A DNA stretch of 64,000 nt from Bradyrhizobium canariense (GTDB taxonomy: Bacteria; Pseudomonadota; Alphaproteobacteria; Rhizobiales; Xanthobacteraceae): positions 104,264 through 168,263 of the forward strand of contig NZ_VSST01000086.1 of assembly GCF_019402665.1 (NCBI RefSeq), given 5' to 3'. Below the pieces are notes generated by a model. The model did not search any database. It was not told the DNA's origin and worked only from the letters and a program-made list of their open reading frames with translations. The position numbers and the translations under genes were made by a program. Below, one piece after another: positions 26,731-35,356 of the stretch. Position 1 is the first letter of the stretch. Each line of letters starts with the position of its first letter.

Positions 26731-27501
26731 TCAGCGTCCCTTGAACACCGGCGCGCGCTTCTCCAAGAAGGCCATGCGCGCTTCCTTGGCGTCCTCGGTC
26801 TTCGACAGCGCCATGGTGATGTTCTGCTCGAAGCGATAGGCATCGCGCGGCGGCATCAGCTCGACCATGTTGGCCGCATTCTTGGCGTACTCGATCGCAA
26901 TCGGGCTCTTGGCGGCGATCTCGCGTGCGATCTTCATCGCCTCGGGCATGAGATCCTCCTTGCTGGTGCAGGCCTCGATGATGCCGAGACGATAAAGCTC
27001 CGCGGCCGGCACGCGGTAGCCGGTGAAGAACATCCGCCGCATCAGCGAGCGACCAAACAGCGTATTGAGCATCGCCGCGCCGCCAGCCAGGCCGACATTG
27101 ATCTCGGGCATGCCGAACACGGCGTCTTCAGAAGCGTAGAAGATGTCGCAGGACGCCATCAGGCCGAGGCCTGCACCCAATGCGACGCCGTTGATCGCGG
27201 CGATGATGGGCTTGGAACATTCTCGGATGCAGTTGCCGGTCTCGCGGGTGATGCGGTTGTGGTCGTGGAATGCGCCGACCTTCGCCGGGTCCGGACGATC
27301 CTTGAGGTCGGCGCCGCTGCAGAAGATCTTGCCGTTACCGGTGAGGATCGCCACGCGGACGTCGCTGCGCTCGGAGATCTCGTCGAACACGCTGACGATG
27401 CGGTCGCGCATCGCGCGATTGAGCGCATTCACCGGAGGGCGATTCAGCGTCACGATTGCAATGTTGTCGGATACTTCAAGCGTCACGATGTCATCGGACA
27501 T
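26731..27501 (-). CDS. Enoyl-CoA hydratase/isomerase (crotonase) family protein
   Basis: A 256-residue crotonase-fold enzyme with the oxyanion-hole segments ILTGNGKIFCSGADLKD (near 55-70) and INGVALGAGLGLMASCD (near 103-120) and a conserved glutamate in FGMPEINVG. Such proteins add water to enoyl-CoAs or carry out related isomerisations. AGGAGG lies about five bases before the ATG at 27501. It heads the ten-gene leftward operon; a TetR-type palindrome stands 63 bases upstream. Confidence 0.9.
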   Translation of the reverse strand: MSDDIVTLEVSDNIAIVTLNRPPVNALNRAMRDRIVSVFDEISERSDVRVAILTGNGKIFCSGADLKDRPDPAKVGAFHDHNRITRETGNCIRECSKPIIAAINGVALGAGLGLMASCDIFYASEDAVFGMPEINVGLAGGAAMLNTLFGRSLMRRMFFTGYRVPAAELYRLGIIEACTSKEDLMPEAMKIAREIAAKSPIAIEYAKNAANMVELMPPRDAYRFEQNITMALSKTEDAKEARMAFLEKRAPVFKGR

Positions 27502-27563
27502 GGCTTCCTCCTGGCTCTTGTTTGATCTTGGCGCCTCGACCCTGGACGGCGACAATTTGTCGC

Positions 27564-27579
27564 CTGACCGATCGGTCAG
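27564..27579. promoter_or_regulatory. TetR operator candidate 1
   Basis: CTGACCGATCGGTCAG is a perfect 16-bp palindrome, 63 bases before the crotonase start. The same 16 bases recur at 27641 and the 12-bp core at 29481, beside the tetR gene. The repetition at three promoters of one locus makes an operator role likely. Confidence 0.75.
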
Positions 27580-27640
27580 TCGATTGGCTCATAACACCAA
27601 GGCCGCTCGCTTGCAATACCTGCGACTACAGAGCTGTTGA

Positions 27641-27656
27641 CTGACCGATCGGTCAG
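27641..27656. promoter_or_regulatory. TetR operator candidate 2
   Basis: A second identical copy of CTGACCGATCGGTCAG, 49 bases before the receptor gene at 27705. With the copy at 27564 it frames the divergent promoter region, so both transcripts could be repressed together. Confidence 0.75.
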
Positions 27657-27704
27657 GTCGTAGATTTCAGCCAACCGACAACAAATTCCCCGGGAGAAAT
27701 CGCC

Positions 27705-28685
27705 ATGACCAAATTTAGCCGGCGTCGGGCCGCAACCCTCCTGGCCGGCGCCATTGTCGCGCCGTTTGCTGCACCTGCGATCGTGAGCGCGCGCTCGTCA
27801 CAGACCATCTTCATCATCGTGCCCTATGCGAGCGGCGGCTCGATCGACAGCCTGATCCGTTCGATCGCCAAGGGAATGTCCGAGGCACTCGACCAGCCGG
27901 TGCTGGTCGACAACAAGCCGGGCGCCAATGGCATCGTCGGATCGCAGTATGTGGCGCGCGCGCCCAAGGACGGCACCGTCCTGCTCGCCGGCGGTACCGG
28001 ACCGATCTCGTTGAACGTGCTGCTGCGCAAGGCCCTGCCCTACAAGCTCGCGGACTTCGCCTCCGTCGCGATGCTCTGCAACGGCCCGCTGTCACTGACC
28101 GTGAACGCGAAGATGCCGGCCACCGACATGAAGGGCTTCGTCGCCTATGCCAAGAGCCGCGACAAGCCGCTGTTCTACGCCACGCTCGGCCCGGGCAGCG
28201 TGACGCATCTGTTCGGGCTCATGATGGGAAAATCGATGGGTTTTGCGGTCACCGACGTCGCCTATCGCAACAACCCGGCCTCGATCATGGAATTGCTGTC
28301 GGGCGAATGTGACCTCAATTTCGCCACGCCCGCCGCCGTCGTCGAGCACGTCAAATCGGGCCAGCTGCGCCTGCTCGCCGTCTCCTCGGACAAGCGCATG
28401 CCGAACCTGCCTGATGTTCCGACCTTCGCCGAGTCAGGTTACCCCGAACTCTCGGCATCGTTCTGGACCGCGCTGCACGCGCCCGCAGGCACGCCGCGCG
28501 AGACGATTGAACGGCTGAATACGGCAGCCAACGCCGCGATGCAGAAGCCCGAAATTGCAAAGCAGCTGGAAACCGATGGATTGCAGGCCGATACCGGCGC
28601 GCCGCAATTGCTCGATTCCCAACTAATCAAGGACGCCGCCCTCTGGGGACCTGTGATCACGGCGCAACATATAGCGCTCGAATGA
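27705..28685 (+). CDS. Tripartite tricarboxylate transporter receptor (Bug/TctC family)
   Basis: A 326-residue extracytoplasmic solute receptor. The N-terminus (residues 1-30) has SRRRAATLLAG, a twin-arginine-like signal, and the mature protein opens with IFIIVPYASGGSIDSLIR and carries VDNKPGANGIVGSQYVA, the Bug-family hallmark loops. GGGAGAAA precedes the ATG. It diverges from the operon that ends in tctB and tctA, and the two share operators, so it is probably the receptor of that carrier. The ligand should be a carboxylate. Confidence 0.92.
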   Translation: MTKFSRRRAATLLAGAIVAPFAAPAIVSARSSQTIFIIVPYASGGSIDSLIRSIAKGMSEALDQPVLVDNKPGANGIVGSQYVARAPKDGTVLLAGGTGPISLNVLLRKALPYKLADFASVAMLCNGPLSLTVNAKMPATDMKGFVAYAKSRDKPLFYATLGPGSVTHLFGLMMGKSMGFAVTDVAYRNNPASIMELLSGECDLNFATPAAVVEHVKSGQLRLLAVSSDKRMPNLPDVPTFAESGYPELSASFWTALHAPAGTPRETIERLNTAANAAMQKPEIAKQLETDGLQADTGAPQLLDSQLIKDAALWGPVITAQHIALE

Positions 28686-28721
28686 AGCGGGCTTGCCCTC
28701 GCTCACGGGATCGTCTCGGCC

Positions 28722-29402
28722 TCACTTGCCAGCGCGCTTTCGTCGGGCAGGCTTGGGCTGCTCACCGGTCGGCGGCACTCCAAAATCCGGGTTACAGAGG
28801 CCGTTGAACACCATGTCGAAGAAGATGTCGGCGATCTGCTCTGGCGTTGCCGTCTTGTTGGGATTGTACCAGCGATGCATCCAGTTGAGCGACGACAGGA
28901 TCAGACGCCCGGTCATGGGGACATCGAGCTTGCGGATTTCGCCGGCGTCGATCGCTTCCTGGATCAGGCCGCGCAGAAAGTTCTCGAACCGGTCGCGGCG
29001 CGTCAGCCTTTCCTTCTGCCTATGACGATCCGGATCGTTCCAGAAGGCGGTCGTCGATGCGATCCACGCCCAACGGTAGCGCCGGAAATATTCGGCGGTG
29101 GCTATCATGAAGGCGCGGATCTTCTGCGACGGCGGGCCATCCGGAACCCGGTCGCGTACGAACAGGTACAATTCGAGCGTGGAGCCGACTGCCACGCGCG
29201 CATAGATTTCGTCCTTGTTGGAGAAGTGATGATACAGCAGCGATTTCGAGATGCCGCAGGCGACCGCAATGTCGCGCATCGACGTCCCGTCATATCCCTT
29301 GGTGGCGAACAGCCGGGCGGCTTCCGCGAGAATCTGCAGGACACGATCGGACTGCTCCGCCTGGTTGGCGGTTCCGTCCTTTGTCGTCGATAATTCAACC
29401 AT
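28722..29402 (-). CDS. TetR/AcrR-family transcriptional regulator
   Basis: A 226-residue repressor-type regulator. The helix-turn-helix is at about residues 24-70 (ILAEAARLFATKGYDGTSMR, then CGISKSLLYHHFSNKDEI). The C-terminal all-helical ligand domain follows, and the last fifteen residues are basic and proline-rich. Proteins of this subgroup often sense acyl-CoA compounds, which fits the neighbouring catabolic operon. A GACCGATCGGTC palindrome lies 79 bases upstream, so it may control itself as well as the two transcripts that carry the longer palindrome. Confidence 0.9.
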   Translation of the reverse strand: MVELSTTKDGTANQAEQSDRVLQILAEAARLFATKGYDGTSMRDIAVACGISKSLLYHHFSNKDEIYARVAVGSTLELYLFVRDRVPDGPPSQKIRAFMIATAEYFRRYRWAWIASTTAFWNDPDRHRQKERLTRRDRFENFLRGLIQEAIDAGEIRKLDVPMTGRLILSSLNWMHRWYNPNKTATPEQIADIFFDMVFNGLCNPDFGVPPTGEQPKPARRKRAGK

Positions 29403-29480
29403 CGAACCCGCAATCTACCCTGGCACATCCAAACAGGCCGAACACCGACCGTCACATGCAAACAACCGTAGTTTTTCACC

Positions 29481-29492
29481 GACCGATCGGTC
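29481..29492. promoter_or_regulatory. TetR operator candidate 3
   Basis: GACCGATCGGTC, the 12-bp core of the two palindromes at 27564 and 27641. It lies between tetR (start 29402) and the SMP-30 gene (start 29530) and could serve both. Confidence 0.65.
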
Positions 29493-29529
29493 AAGCCCGC
29501 TCTGTCCTAGAGATCAACGAGGTGCCTCG

Positions 29530-30417
29530 ATGAGCACGCCCCCGCGCATCACGCGCATCGGCGATACCACGGACCAACTCGGCGAGAGCCCGGTTTGGGA
29601 TGACCGCACGCAGTCGCTGTACTGGATCGATTCGCTTGCGGGATTGATCCGCAGACTGTCCCCCGCAATCGGCGCGGTTGAGGAGTTTCAGGTGCCCCCT
29701 CCGGTCGGGTCGATGGCCCTGGCGCACAATGGCGACGCCATCCTGGCTTTGCGCCATAGCTTTGCGCGCTACGATTTCCGGACGCGAAGCCTGACCACGG
29801 GTCCCTCGATCGGCCTCGATCACGCGATGCTTCGCCTGAACGACGGCAAGGCGGACCCTCATGGTCGTTTCGTGGCCGGCACCATGCATGGCGGGCGGGC
29901 TGAAGACGAAAAGCCGCTCGGCGGCCTCTATCGCATCGACGCCTCGGGCGCGATCGAGCACCTCGAGTCCGATCTCGCCGTGGCCAACGGTCCGTGCTTC
30001 AGTCCCGACGACAAGACGTTCTACCTTGCCGACACGGTGCGGCGCGTGATCTGGGCTTACGACTATCACCGCGACGGGCCCCTCGCGAACAAGCGCGTTT
30101 TCGCCGAGATGGATCCGCTCGGCTCGGGCGGCGATGGGGCGACGGTCGATGCGGAAGGCTATTTGTGGACCGTGCTGGTCCGCATCGGGGCGATCGCGCG
30201 GCTGGCGCCAGATGGAACGGTGGTGCGCCGTGTCGACATGCCGGTCCGCCATCCGACCAGCGTAACGTTCGGCGGCGCCGGCCTCGATGTCCTCTATGTA
30301 ACGTCGATCTCGCGCAGCACCCACCTCAGGGACGATAGCCCCGGCGCCGGCGGATTGTTCGCCGTCGAGGGTCTCGGCGTGACGGGGCTGCCGGCCCACA
30401 GGTTCGACTTGGGCTAG
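29530..30417 (+). CDS. SMP-30/gluconolactonase/LRE-family hydrolase
   Basis: A 295-residue six-bladed beta-propeller of the SMP-30 group, calcium- or zinc-dependent lactonases. The N-terminal GESPVWDDRTQSLYWID holds the metal-binding Glu, NDGKADPHGRFVAGTM the Asn and Asp, and VANGPCFSPDDKTFYLADT plus GGDGATVDAEGYLWTV complete the site. GAGG lies seven bases before the ATG. It shares a palindrome with tetR and overlaps the end of the convergent LysR gene by four bases. A lactone-opening role would fit a pathway with ring cleavage; direct evidence is lacking. Confidence 0.9.
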   Translation: MSTPPRITRIGDTTDQLGESPVWDDRTQSLYWIDSLAGLIRRLSPAIGAVEEFQVPPPVGSMALAHNGDAILALRHSFARYDFRTRSLTTGPSIGLDHAMLRLNDGKADPHGRFVAGTMHGGRAEDEKPLGGLYRIDASGAIEHLESDLAVANGPCFSPDDKTFYLADTVRRVIWAYDYHRDGPLANKRVFAEMDPLGSGGDGATVDAEGYLWTVLVRIGAIARLAPDGTVVRRVDMPVRHPTSVTFGGAGLDVLYVTSISRSTHLRDDSPGAGGLFAVEGLGVTGLPAHRFDLG

Positions 30418-31328
30418 GCGGGTCGCTTGATCTGCCGCGGCACGCTCTCGGCCATGTAGTCGACGAAGACCCTGATCTTTTCCGGCAGATAGCTGCTCTG
30501 CTGGAAAGTGGCGTAAATGCCTTCGTCGAAGGTGGAATTGGTGACACGGAAGCCCGGCAGCAGGCGAACCAGTCGCCCGCCCTTCACCTCGTCCGCGACC
30601 GTGTAGTCGTCGAGCAGCGCGATGCCATGCGCGCGCACCGCAAGATCGCACAGGATGATGCCGTTGTTGCTGCTGAACGAGGACGGCACGACGATCTCAC
30701 GAAGCCTGCTCTTGCGCATGAACTTCCAGACCACGTCGTCAGGGCCCATCCAGTAGGTGAGGCAATTGTGCCCTGCCAGATCATCCGGCCCACGCAGCTT
30801 CGGCATCCGCGCGACATAGTCCGGCGAGGCAACCAGGATACGTTCGCTCCGCACCAGGCGGCGCTGCATCAGGCCCGGATCCTTCGGCGCGGCGATCTGG
30901 AAATCGATGTCGAACTCCTCCTCGCGAAGGAGGACACGCCGTTCCGACAGGCGAAGCTCGACCTTCAACTCCGGATAAAGCTTCTGGAACTGCGGAATTA
31001 GCGGCGACAGCACCTTGATGCCGAACAGCGTCCGCGAATGAACCCGGAGCGTTCCGCGCGGCGTGCTCTGCAGGGAAAGCGCCGCAGCCTCGGCATCCTC
31101 GATGCCATGCAGCACCTGCTCGGTCCGCTGGAAGAAGATTTTTCCGGCCTCGGTCAAGCCGAGATGGCGGGTGCTGCGGTTGATCAATTGCACCCCGAGC
31201 TGGGCCTCGAGCTCGCCGACATAGCGCGACACCGATGCCGGCGAGAGCCCCGCCCGGCGTCCGGCCGCGGAGAAACTGCCCTCGCGGACGCTGCTGACAA
31301 ACAATTCCATGGCCTGGAGACGATTCAT
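30414..31328 (-). CDS. LysR-family transcriptional regulator
   Basis: A 304-residue LysR protein with an N-terminal helix-turn-helix (FVSSVREGSFSAAGRRAGLS, then SVSRYVGELEAQLG) and an effector domain of the CrgA-like group. The ATG at 31328 gives the standard MNRLQAMELFV opening; the upstream TTG at 31349 would run through an inverted repeat. It is divergent from the LLM monooxygenase gene with a 127-base spacer, so that gene pair is its probable target. Confidence 0.9.
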   Translation of the reverse strand: MNRLQAMELFVSSVREGSFSAAGRRAGLSPASVSRYVGELEAQLGVQLINRSTRHLGLTEAGKIFFQRTEQVLHGIEDAEAAALSLQSTPRGTLRVHSRTLFGIKVLSPLIPQFQKLYPELKVELRLSERRVLLREEEFDIDFQIAAPKDPGLMQRRLVRSERILVASPDYVARMPKLRGPDDLAGHNCLTYWMGPDDVVWKFMRKSRLREIVVPSSFSSNNGIILCDLAVRAHGIALLDDYTVADEVKGGRLVRLLPGFRVTNSTFDEGIYATFQQSSYLPEKIRVFVDYMAESVPRQIKRPA

Positions 31329-31330
31329 CG

Positions 31331-31354
31331 ATCTTTTCAGATTCTGCAAAAGAT
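31331..31354. promoter_or_regulatory. ATCTTTT-N10-AAAAGAT inverted repeat
   Basis: A perfect 7-bp inverted repeat immediately upstream of the LysR start codon at 31328, in the spacer shared with the LLM gene. It is a candidate autoregulatory operator. Confidence 0.5.
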
Positions 31355-31455
31355 ATACTCAGATTACGCCAATTGTTCGAAAAACCTCAAGGCCATAACC
31401 TCGCGTCAACCGGTCGAAAAACGGCCGCGGCGCAATATGGTAGAGGAATGCACCC

Positions 31456-32547
31456 ATGGAATTCGGCGTTTTCATCCTGGCGCAGCAGCGCGGCTATCAC
31501 CAAACCTCGCAGCAGGTCATCAACAACGCGGTCGAGCAGACGGTCGCCGCGGAAGCCGCCGGCTTCGATACGGCCTGGTATGCCGAGCATCATTTCAACA
31601 ATTACAGCCTGTGCCCCTCGCCGCTGATGATGGTCGCGCATTGCGCCGGACTGACCAAGCGCATCAGGCTCGGCACCGCGGTCTGCGTGCTGCCGCTGTA
31701 TCATCCCGCGCGCCTGCTGGGCGAGATCGGTTTTGCCGACACGGTCTCGAACGGCCGCCTCGATCTCGGCATCGGCTCGGGCTACCAGCAATTCGAGTTC
31801 GATCGTTTCGGCGTCGACCTGAAGAACTCACACTCGTTGTTCGCCGAGCTCTACGACGTGCTTGAAGCCGGCATGAAGGAACACGTCTTCTCCTATTCCG
31901 GCCAGCATCTGCAGATTCCGCCGACCTCCATCGCGGTGCGTACCGTGCAGAAGCCGATGCCGCCGATCTGGGTAACGTCGGGACATGCGGAGACGCTCGG
32001 CCGCGCCATCCGCGACGACCACAATCTGTTCGTCACCGCCCTGCTCAACGGTACCGACGCCATCAAGGCGCTGCGCGAGCGGCTCGAGGGCATTGCGGCC
32101 AAGGAAGGCCGCTCGATCGACGACACGCGCTTCGGCTTCCTGCGCTGCGCCTATGCCAGCGACAATGACAGCGAGATCCAGTCGTATCTGGACAATGCGC
32201 GCTTCCAGCGCCGGCTCTCCGAAAGCCTGAAGTTCCGCCGTGCCCAGAGCGATGACGGTTACCTCATTAAGGAAGAGGCCGGGCCGAACGACATGAGCCT
32301 CGAGACGATGCGGAGCAACTTGCCCGTCGGCAGCGTCAACCAGGTGATCGACCGCATGCTGGAAGAGATCAGCATTCTCAAGCCGACTCACATCGCGCTT
32401 CAGACCCAGCTCGGCGATTTCGACCAGCGCACGATGCTGCGCCAGATCGAGCTGTGGGGCAGCAAGATCATTCCCGCGATCCGGAAGGAGCTGAAATCCG
32501 CTACCGCCGGACGCGGCAAGATCGCGGGCGAAGCGGTTTCCGCGTAG
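31456..32547 (+). CDS. LLM-class flavin-dependent monooxygenase (bacterial luciferase-like)
   Basis: A 363-residue TIM-barrel flavoenzyme of the luciferase-like family, using reduced FMN supplied by a partner. The N-terminus (MEFGVFILAQQRGYHQT) and GFDTAWYAEHHFNNYSLCPSP are typical, as are TAVCVLPLYHPARLLGE and GRLDLGIGSGYQ. GAGGA precedes the ATG. The flavin reductase gene follows 30 bases later, so the two form a two-component monooxygenase. The aldehyde, sulfonate or ketone substrate cannot be told from sequence. Confidence 0.92.
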   Translation: MEFGVFILAQQRGYHQTSQQVINNAVEQTVAAEAAGFDTAWYAEHHFNNYSLCPSPLMMVAHCAGLTKRIRLGTAVCVLPLYHPARLLGEIGFADTVSNGRLDLGIGSGYQQFEFDRFGVDLKNSHSLFAELYDVLEAGMKEHVFSYSGQHLQIPPTSIAVRTVQKPMPPIWVTSGHAETLGRAIRDDHNLFVTALLNGTDAIKALRERLEGIAAKEGRSIDDTRFGFLRCAYASDNDSEIQSYLDNARFQRRLSESLKFRRAQSDDGYLIKEEAGPNDMSLETMRSNLPVGSVNQVIDRMLEEISILKPTHIALQTQLGDFDQRTMLRQIELWGSKIIPAIRKELKSATAGRGKIAGEAVSA

Positions 32548-32577
32548 CCCTGGTACCCTCGCATAGGGAGGAACGTC

Positions 32578-33093
32578 ATGGGATGTCAAATGGCTCAAAT
32601 GACCGATTTCCGCTCGGTTGAGGCCGCCGAATTCCGGCTCGCCATGCGGAACCTCGCCGGCGGTGTCGCGATCGTGGCGACGGGACGTGAGACCGCACGG
32701 CGTGGATTGACCGTGAGCTCCGTCACCTCGCTGTGCATGGAGCCGCCCTGCCTGCTCGTCGGCGTCAATGCGAGCTCCGAAACGCATGCCGCCATTCTCA
32801 CCAACGGCCGCTTCGGGGTCAGCCTGCTCGGCCGAGGGCAGGAAGATCTGGCGCTGCGTTTCGCGGGCGGCGCCAAGGGGGCCGAACGCTTCGCGACAGC
32901 ACCTTGGCAGCAAGGTGTCCTCGATGTCCCCCTGCTCGAACCGGCGATCGGCGTCTTGGAGTGCGTGCTGCATCATCACCAATTGGTCGGCACGCATGGT
33001 CTCTTCATCGGCAGAATCGTCGCAACCCGCCGCGGGAACGGCGATCCCCTACTCAACTATCAGGGGACGCTGCGCGCGTTGCCGCAGGCATAG
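32578..33093 (+). CDS. Flavin reductase family protein
   Basis: A 171-residue split-barrel FMN-binding protein that reduces flavin with NAD(P)H for a monooxygenase. It shows FRLAMRNLAGGVAIVATG, the conserved GLTVSSVTSLCMEPPCLLVGVN and a closing LLNYQGTLRAL. GGGAGGA stands eight bases before the ATG at 32578. Its position right after the LLM enzyme on the same strand identifies it as the reductase partner. Confidence 0.92.
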   Translation: MGCQMAQMTDFRSVEAAEFRLAMRNLAGGVAIVATGRETARRGLTVSSVTSLCMEPPCLLVGVNASSETHAAILTNGRFGVSLLGRGQEDLALRFAGGAKGAERFATAPWQQGVLDVPLLEPAIGVLECVLHHHQLVGTHGLFIGRIVATRRGNGDPLLNYQGTLRALPQA

Positions 33094-33153
33094 TTGACGT
33101 TCGGTGCTAGCGAAGCGGCATAATGGCAACACGAATAGAAGGATAGCGGCTCC

Positions 33154-33471
33154 GTGATCATCGAATGCTTCGAGGGCGGCATGGTCCAGCTGAGCGAGCC
33201 GCTCGACTTCCGAAACTTCAAGCTGGTGCTGCATGCCGACGCAGGATCTAAAGCGCAGGGGTGGCAAGGGATTACGCTGCTCGACAATCGGGATGCGCTC
33301 GTTTCTGTCGATCTCGTTCCAACCCTTGCCGGTTGCCCCGGCGGGGCCAACTGGGCTCAAGACTACGCGGACATGGTCGCCAAGGCCGGCGAGCATGGCT
33401 GGATTGATTCAGAACGGAACGTTATCCGGGCTCATATCGAACGCGCGGCCGAGGCGAGTGGCCTCAGTTAG
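33154..33471 (+). CDS. Conserved small protein of unknown function
   Basis: A 105-residue soluble protein starting from GTG (IIECFEGGMVQLSEPLDF). I do not recognise a family. Its first 65 residues are clearly related to the N-terminus of the next gene (shared pattern LTEP/LSEP-DF-FK/FE...DAG/NAG and LVPxLxG), so the two come from a tandem duplication. It contains an evenly spaced acidic/hydrophobic pattern and no signal peptide or membrane segment. Function cannot be inferred from the neighbours. Confidence 0.55.
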   Translation: MIIECFEGGMVQLSEPLDFRNFKLVLHADAGSKAQGWQGITLLDNRDALVSVDLVPTLAGCPGGANWAQDYADMVAKAGEHGWIDSERNVIRAHIERAAEASGLS

Positions 33472-33609
33472 CACGCGCAGATCTGCTGGCCTTCACGTCG
33501 GTCGCCGTCAACGTGAACTCCGCGACGCACAGCGGCGCTCCCGTCAACGTTCAGAGCTCAATTGCGGACGATGCCTCAATTTTTTTGTCGCCAAGAATGG
33601 AATGTACCA

Positions 33610-34845
33610 ATGATCCCAGAGTGTCCAGCTGAAGGCGATCTACAACTGACGGAGCCGTTTGATTTCCCGACGTTCGAGAGATCGCTGAAGGATAACGCAG
33701 GCATCCAATCGCTTGAGCAAGCCAGGATGATTATCGTTAATGACGGCAATGTCCTCGCGCCCACGGCTCTGGTTCCAGCCCTGCTCGGTGCTCCGATTGG
33801 CCCTGCTGCAGCATTTGGCACGCCCCGCGGCCTGAGGAGGCGCCGCGGAGGGGTGGTGGCGAGCGCGCTCCTATGTCTCGTCGTCGCGACGACGTTGCTC
33901 TTTCAGACGAGCGCCGCGACGGCCCAGACGGCGGCGGAAACTTGGCCGAACCGGGCGATCACTTGGATAGTACCGTTCGGGGCTGGCGGCGTCACCGACC
34001 TCGTCTCGCGCAAGATCGCAGAGCTGCTGCGGACGCGGCTTGGGCAGCCCGTGGTGGTAGAAAATCGACCCGGCGCTGGCGGGACCATCGGGACCGAGTT
34101 CGTAGCCCGGGCCCAGCCAGACGGCTACATCGTGCTCTACGCCTCGGGCGGCCCTATGACGATCCAGCCAAACCTAGGAATGACGAAGCCGAATTACGAC
34201 CCGCTCAAGAGCTTTGTTCACGTCCGTGGCGTGAGCTCGTCAAATCAGATCCTCGTCGCGACTGCAGCAGCGCCATACAATACGCTGGCTGAGTTCGTGG
34301 CCTACGCGAAGGCTAGCCCGGGTAAGATCAACTTTGGCTCCCCGGGGCCCGGCACCGCCCAGCACCTCGCCGGCGAGATGTTCCAGGCGGCCGCCGGGAT
34401 CACGCTGACACACGTGCCCTACAAGTCGGGCTCGAGCCAGATGACCGACATGATGTCCGGCATCCTGGATGTGTCCTTCGACTATCTCAGCGTGCTCAGG
34501 CCGCTGATCGACACCGGCAAGGTTAAGGTGCTCGGCACCACCGGTGCGGCGCGGTTGGCCGCGCTGCCGGATGCGCCGACGGTCCTCGAGGCCGGCTACC
34601 CGGACGCCGTCAGTGTCGGCTCAACCTGGGTCGCGCTCCCGGCCGGGACAGACCCGAAAATCGTAAGCAAGCTCTCTGAGGCACTCAGCTCTGTCCTTGC
34701 CGACCCAGGCCTAGTCGCCGACCTCGTCACCAACGGCCAAGTGTCGATTGCCGACAAGGGGCCGGCCGAGATGGTCCCGTTCATCGTCAAGGAGACCGCA
34801 AGTTACAAGCGGGTGATCGACAACACAGGCATCGCCGTCCATTAG
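33610..34845 (+). CDS. Bug/TctC-family solute receptor with foreign N-terminal extension
   Basis: The 411-residue frame joins two unrelated parts. Residues 1-65 resemble the preceding small protein. From about residue 75 it is a Bug-family receptor: a basic RRRR n-region, a hydrophobic signal core (VVASALLCLVVATTLLFQ), an ATAQ cleavage site, then WIVPFGAGGVTDLVSRK and VVENRPGAGGTIGTEFVA. The natural receptor start may be the GTG at 33853, twelve bases after AGGAGG; the longer start would bury the signal peptide. The fusion looks like a deletion that removed the end of a duplicate small gene and the receptor's own start. Confidence 0.8.
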   Translation: MIPECPAEGDLQLTEPFDFPTFERSLKDNAGIQSLEQARMIIVNDGNVLAPTALVPALLGAPIGPAAAFGTPRGLRRRRGGVVASALLCLVVATTLLFQTSAATAQTAAETWPNRAITWIVPFGAGGVTDLVSRKIAELLRTRLGQPVVVENRPGAGGTIGTEFVARAQPDGYIVLYASGGPMTIQPNLGMTKPNYDPLKSFVHVRGVSSSNQILVATAAAPYNTLAEFVAYAKASPGKINFGSPGPGTAQHLAGEMFQAAAGITLTHVPYKSGSSQMTDMMSGILDVSFDYLSVLRPLIDTGKVKVLGTTGAARLAALPDAPTVLEAGYPDAVSVGSTWVALPAGTDPKIVSKLSEALSSVLADPGLVADLVTNGQVSIADKGPAEMVPFIVKETASYKRVIDNTGIAVH

Positions 34846-35356
34846 CTCTGGCGCACGGGGTCAAACACCGGCCACAGCAGCGCCGCCGTTCGCACGAATG
34901 TCGTGTTCAGCCAATTCTGAAAATGTCTTGCCGCGGGGTCAAGTATTTCAGCGACGAGTGCGGGCGCTCCGCCACAACAGCAATTGGTTGGGTTTGGTGA
35001 GAATGCCGCTCGTGCCGACGTGATGGCTGCTATTGGCCCCCTTTGGCGTTCGCCGTGGATCACCTGACGACTCAGCATCCTGCTATGACTAAAGCGAATC
35101 CGCCCGCGCGGTGCATCGAAGGTTAGTGTCCTGAGGCCCCGCCGAGAATTGGGATACGTCAGTTGGCATGCTGCCGCCGAGCTCTTCAAGCATAAGCATG
35201 ATGGTCTTGTCGTTATCGTATCCGAGTGACGCGTTGATCTCCGCGTCTCGTTGAACATTTGCCGGTATGCCGAGACGAACATGAGGTTCGCTGCGTTATC
35301 CGAAGCCGGAAGGTAAGACGCGACGAACTTCGAGCCGTAGACGAGGTCCCCAACAG
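34846..35356. other. Decayed stretch without an intact gene
   Basis: Leftward frames here contain short protein-like pieces, such as NDKTIMLMLEELGGSMPTDV near 35150-35210, interrupted by stops and frame changes. I cannot assign a family. It probably continues the decay seen in the mmsA fragment. Confidence 0.4.

Noticed and set aside
31828..32997. A 389-codon leftward open frame
   Set aside because: It runs opposite the LLM monooxygenase and flavin reductase genes, both of which have strong motifs and ribosome-binding sites.
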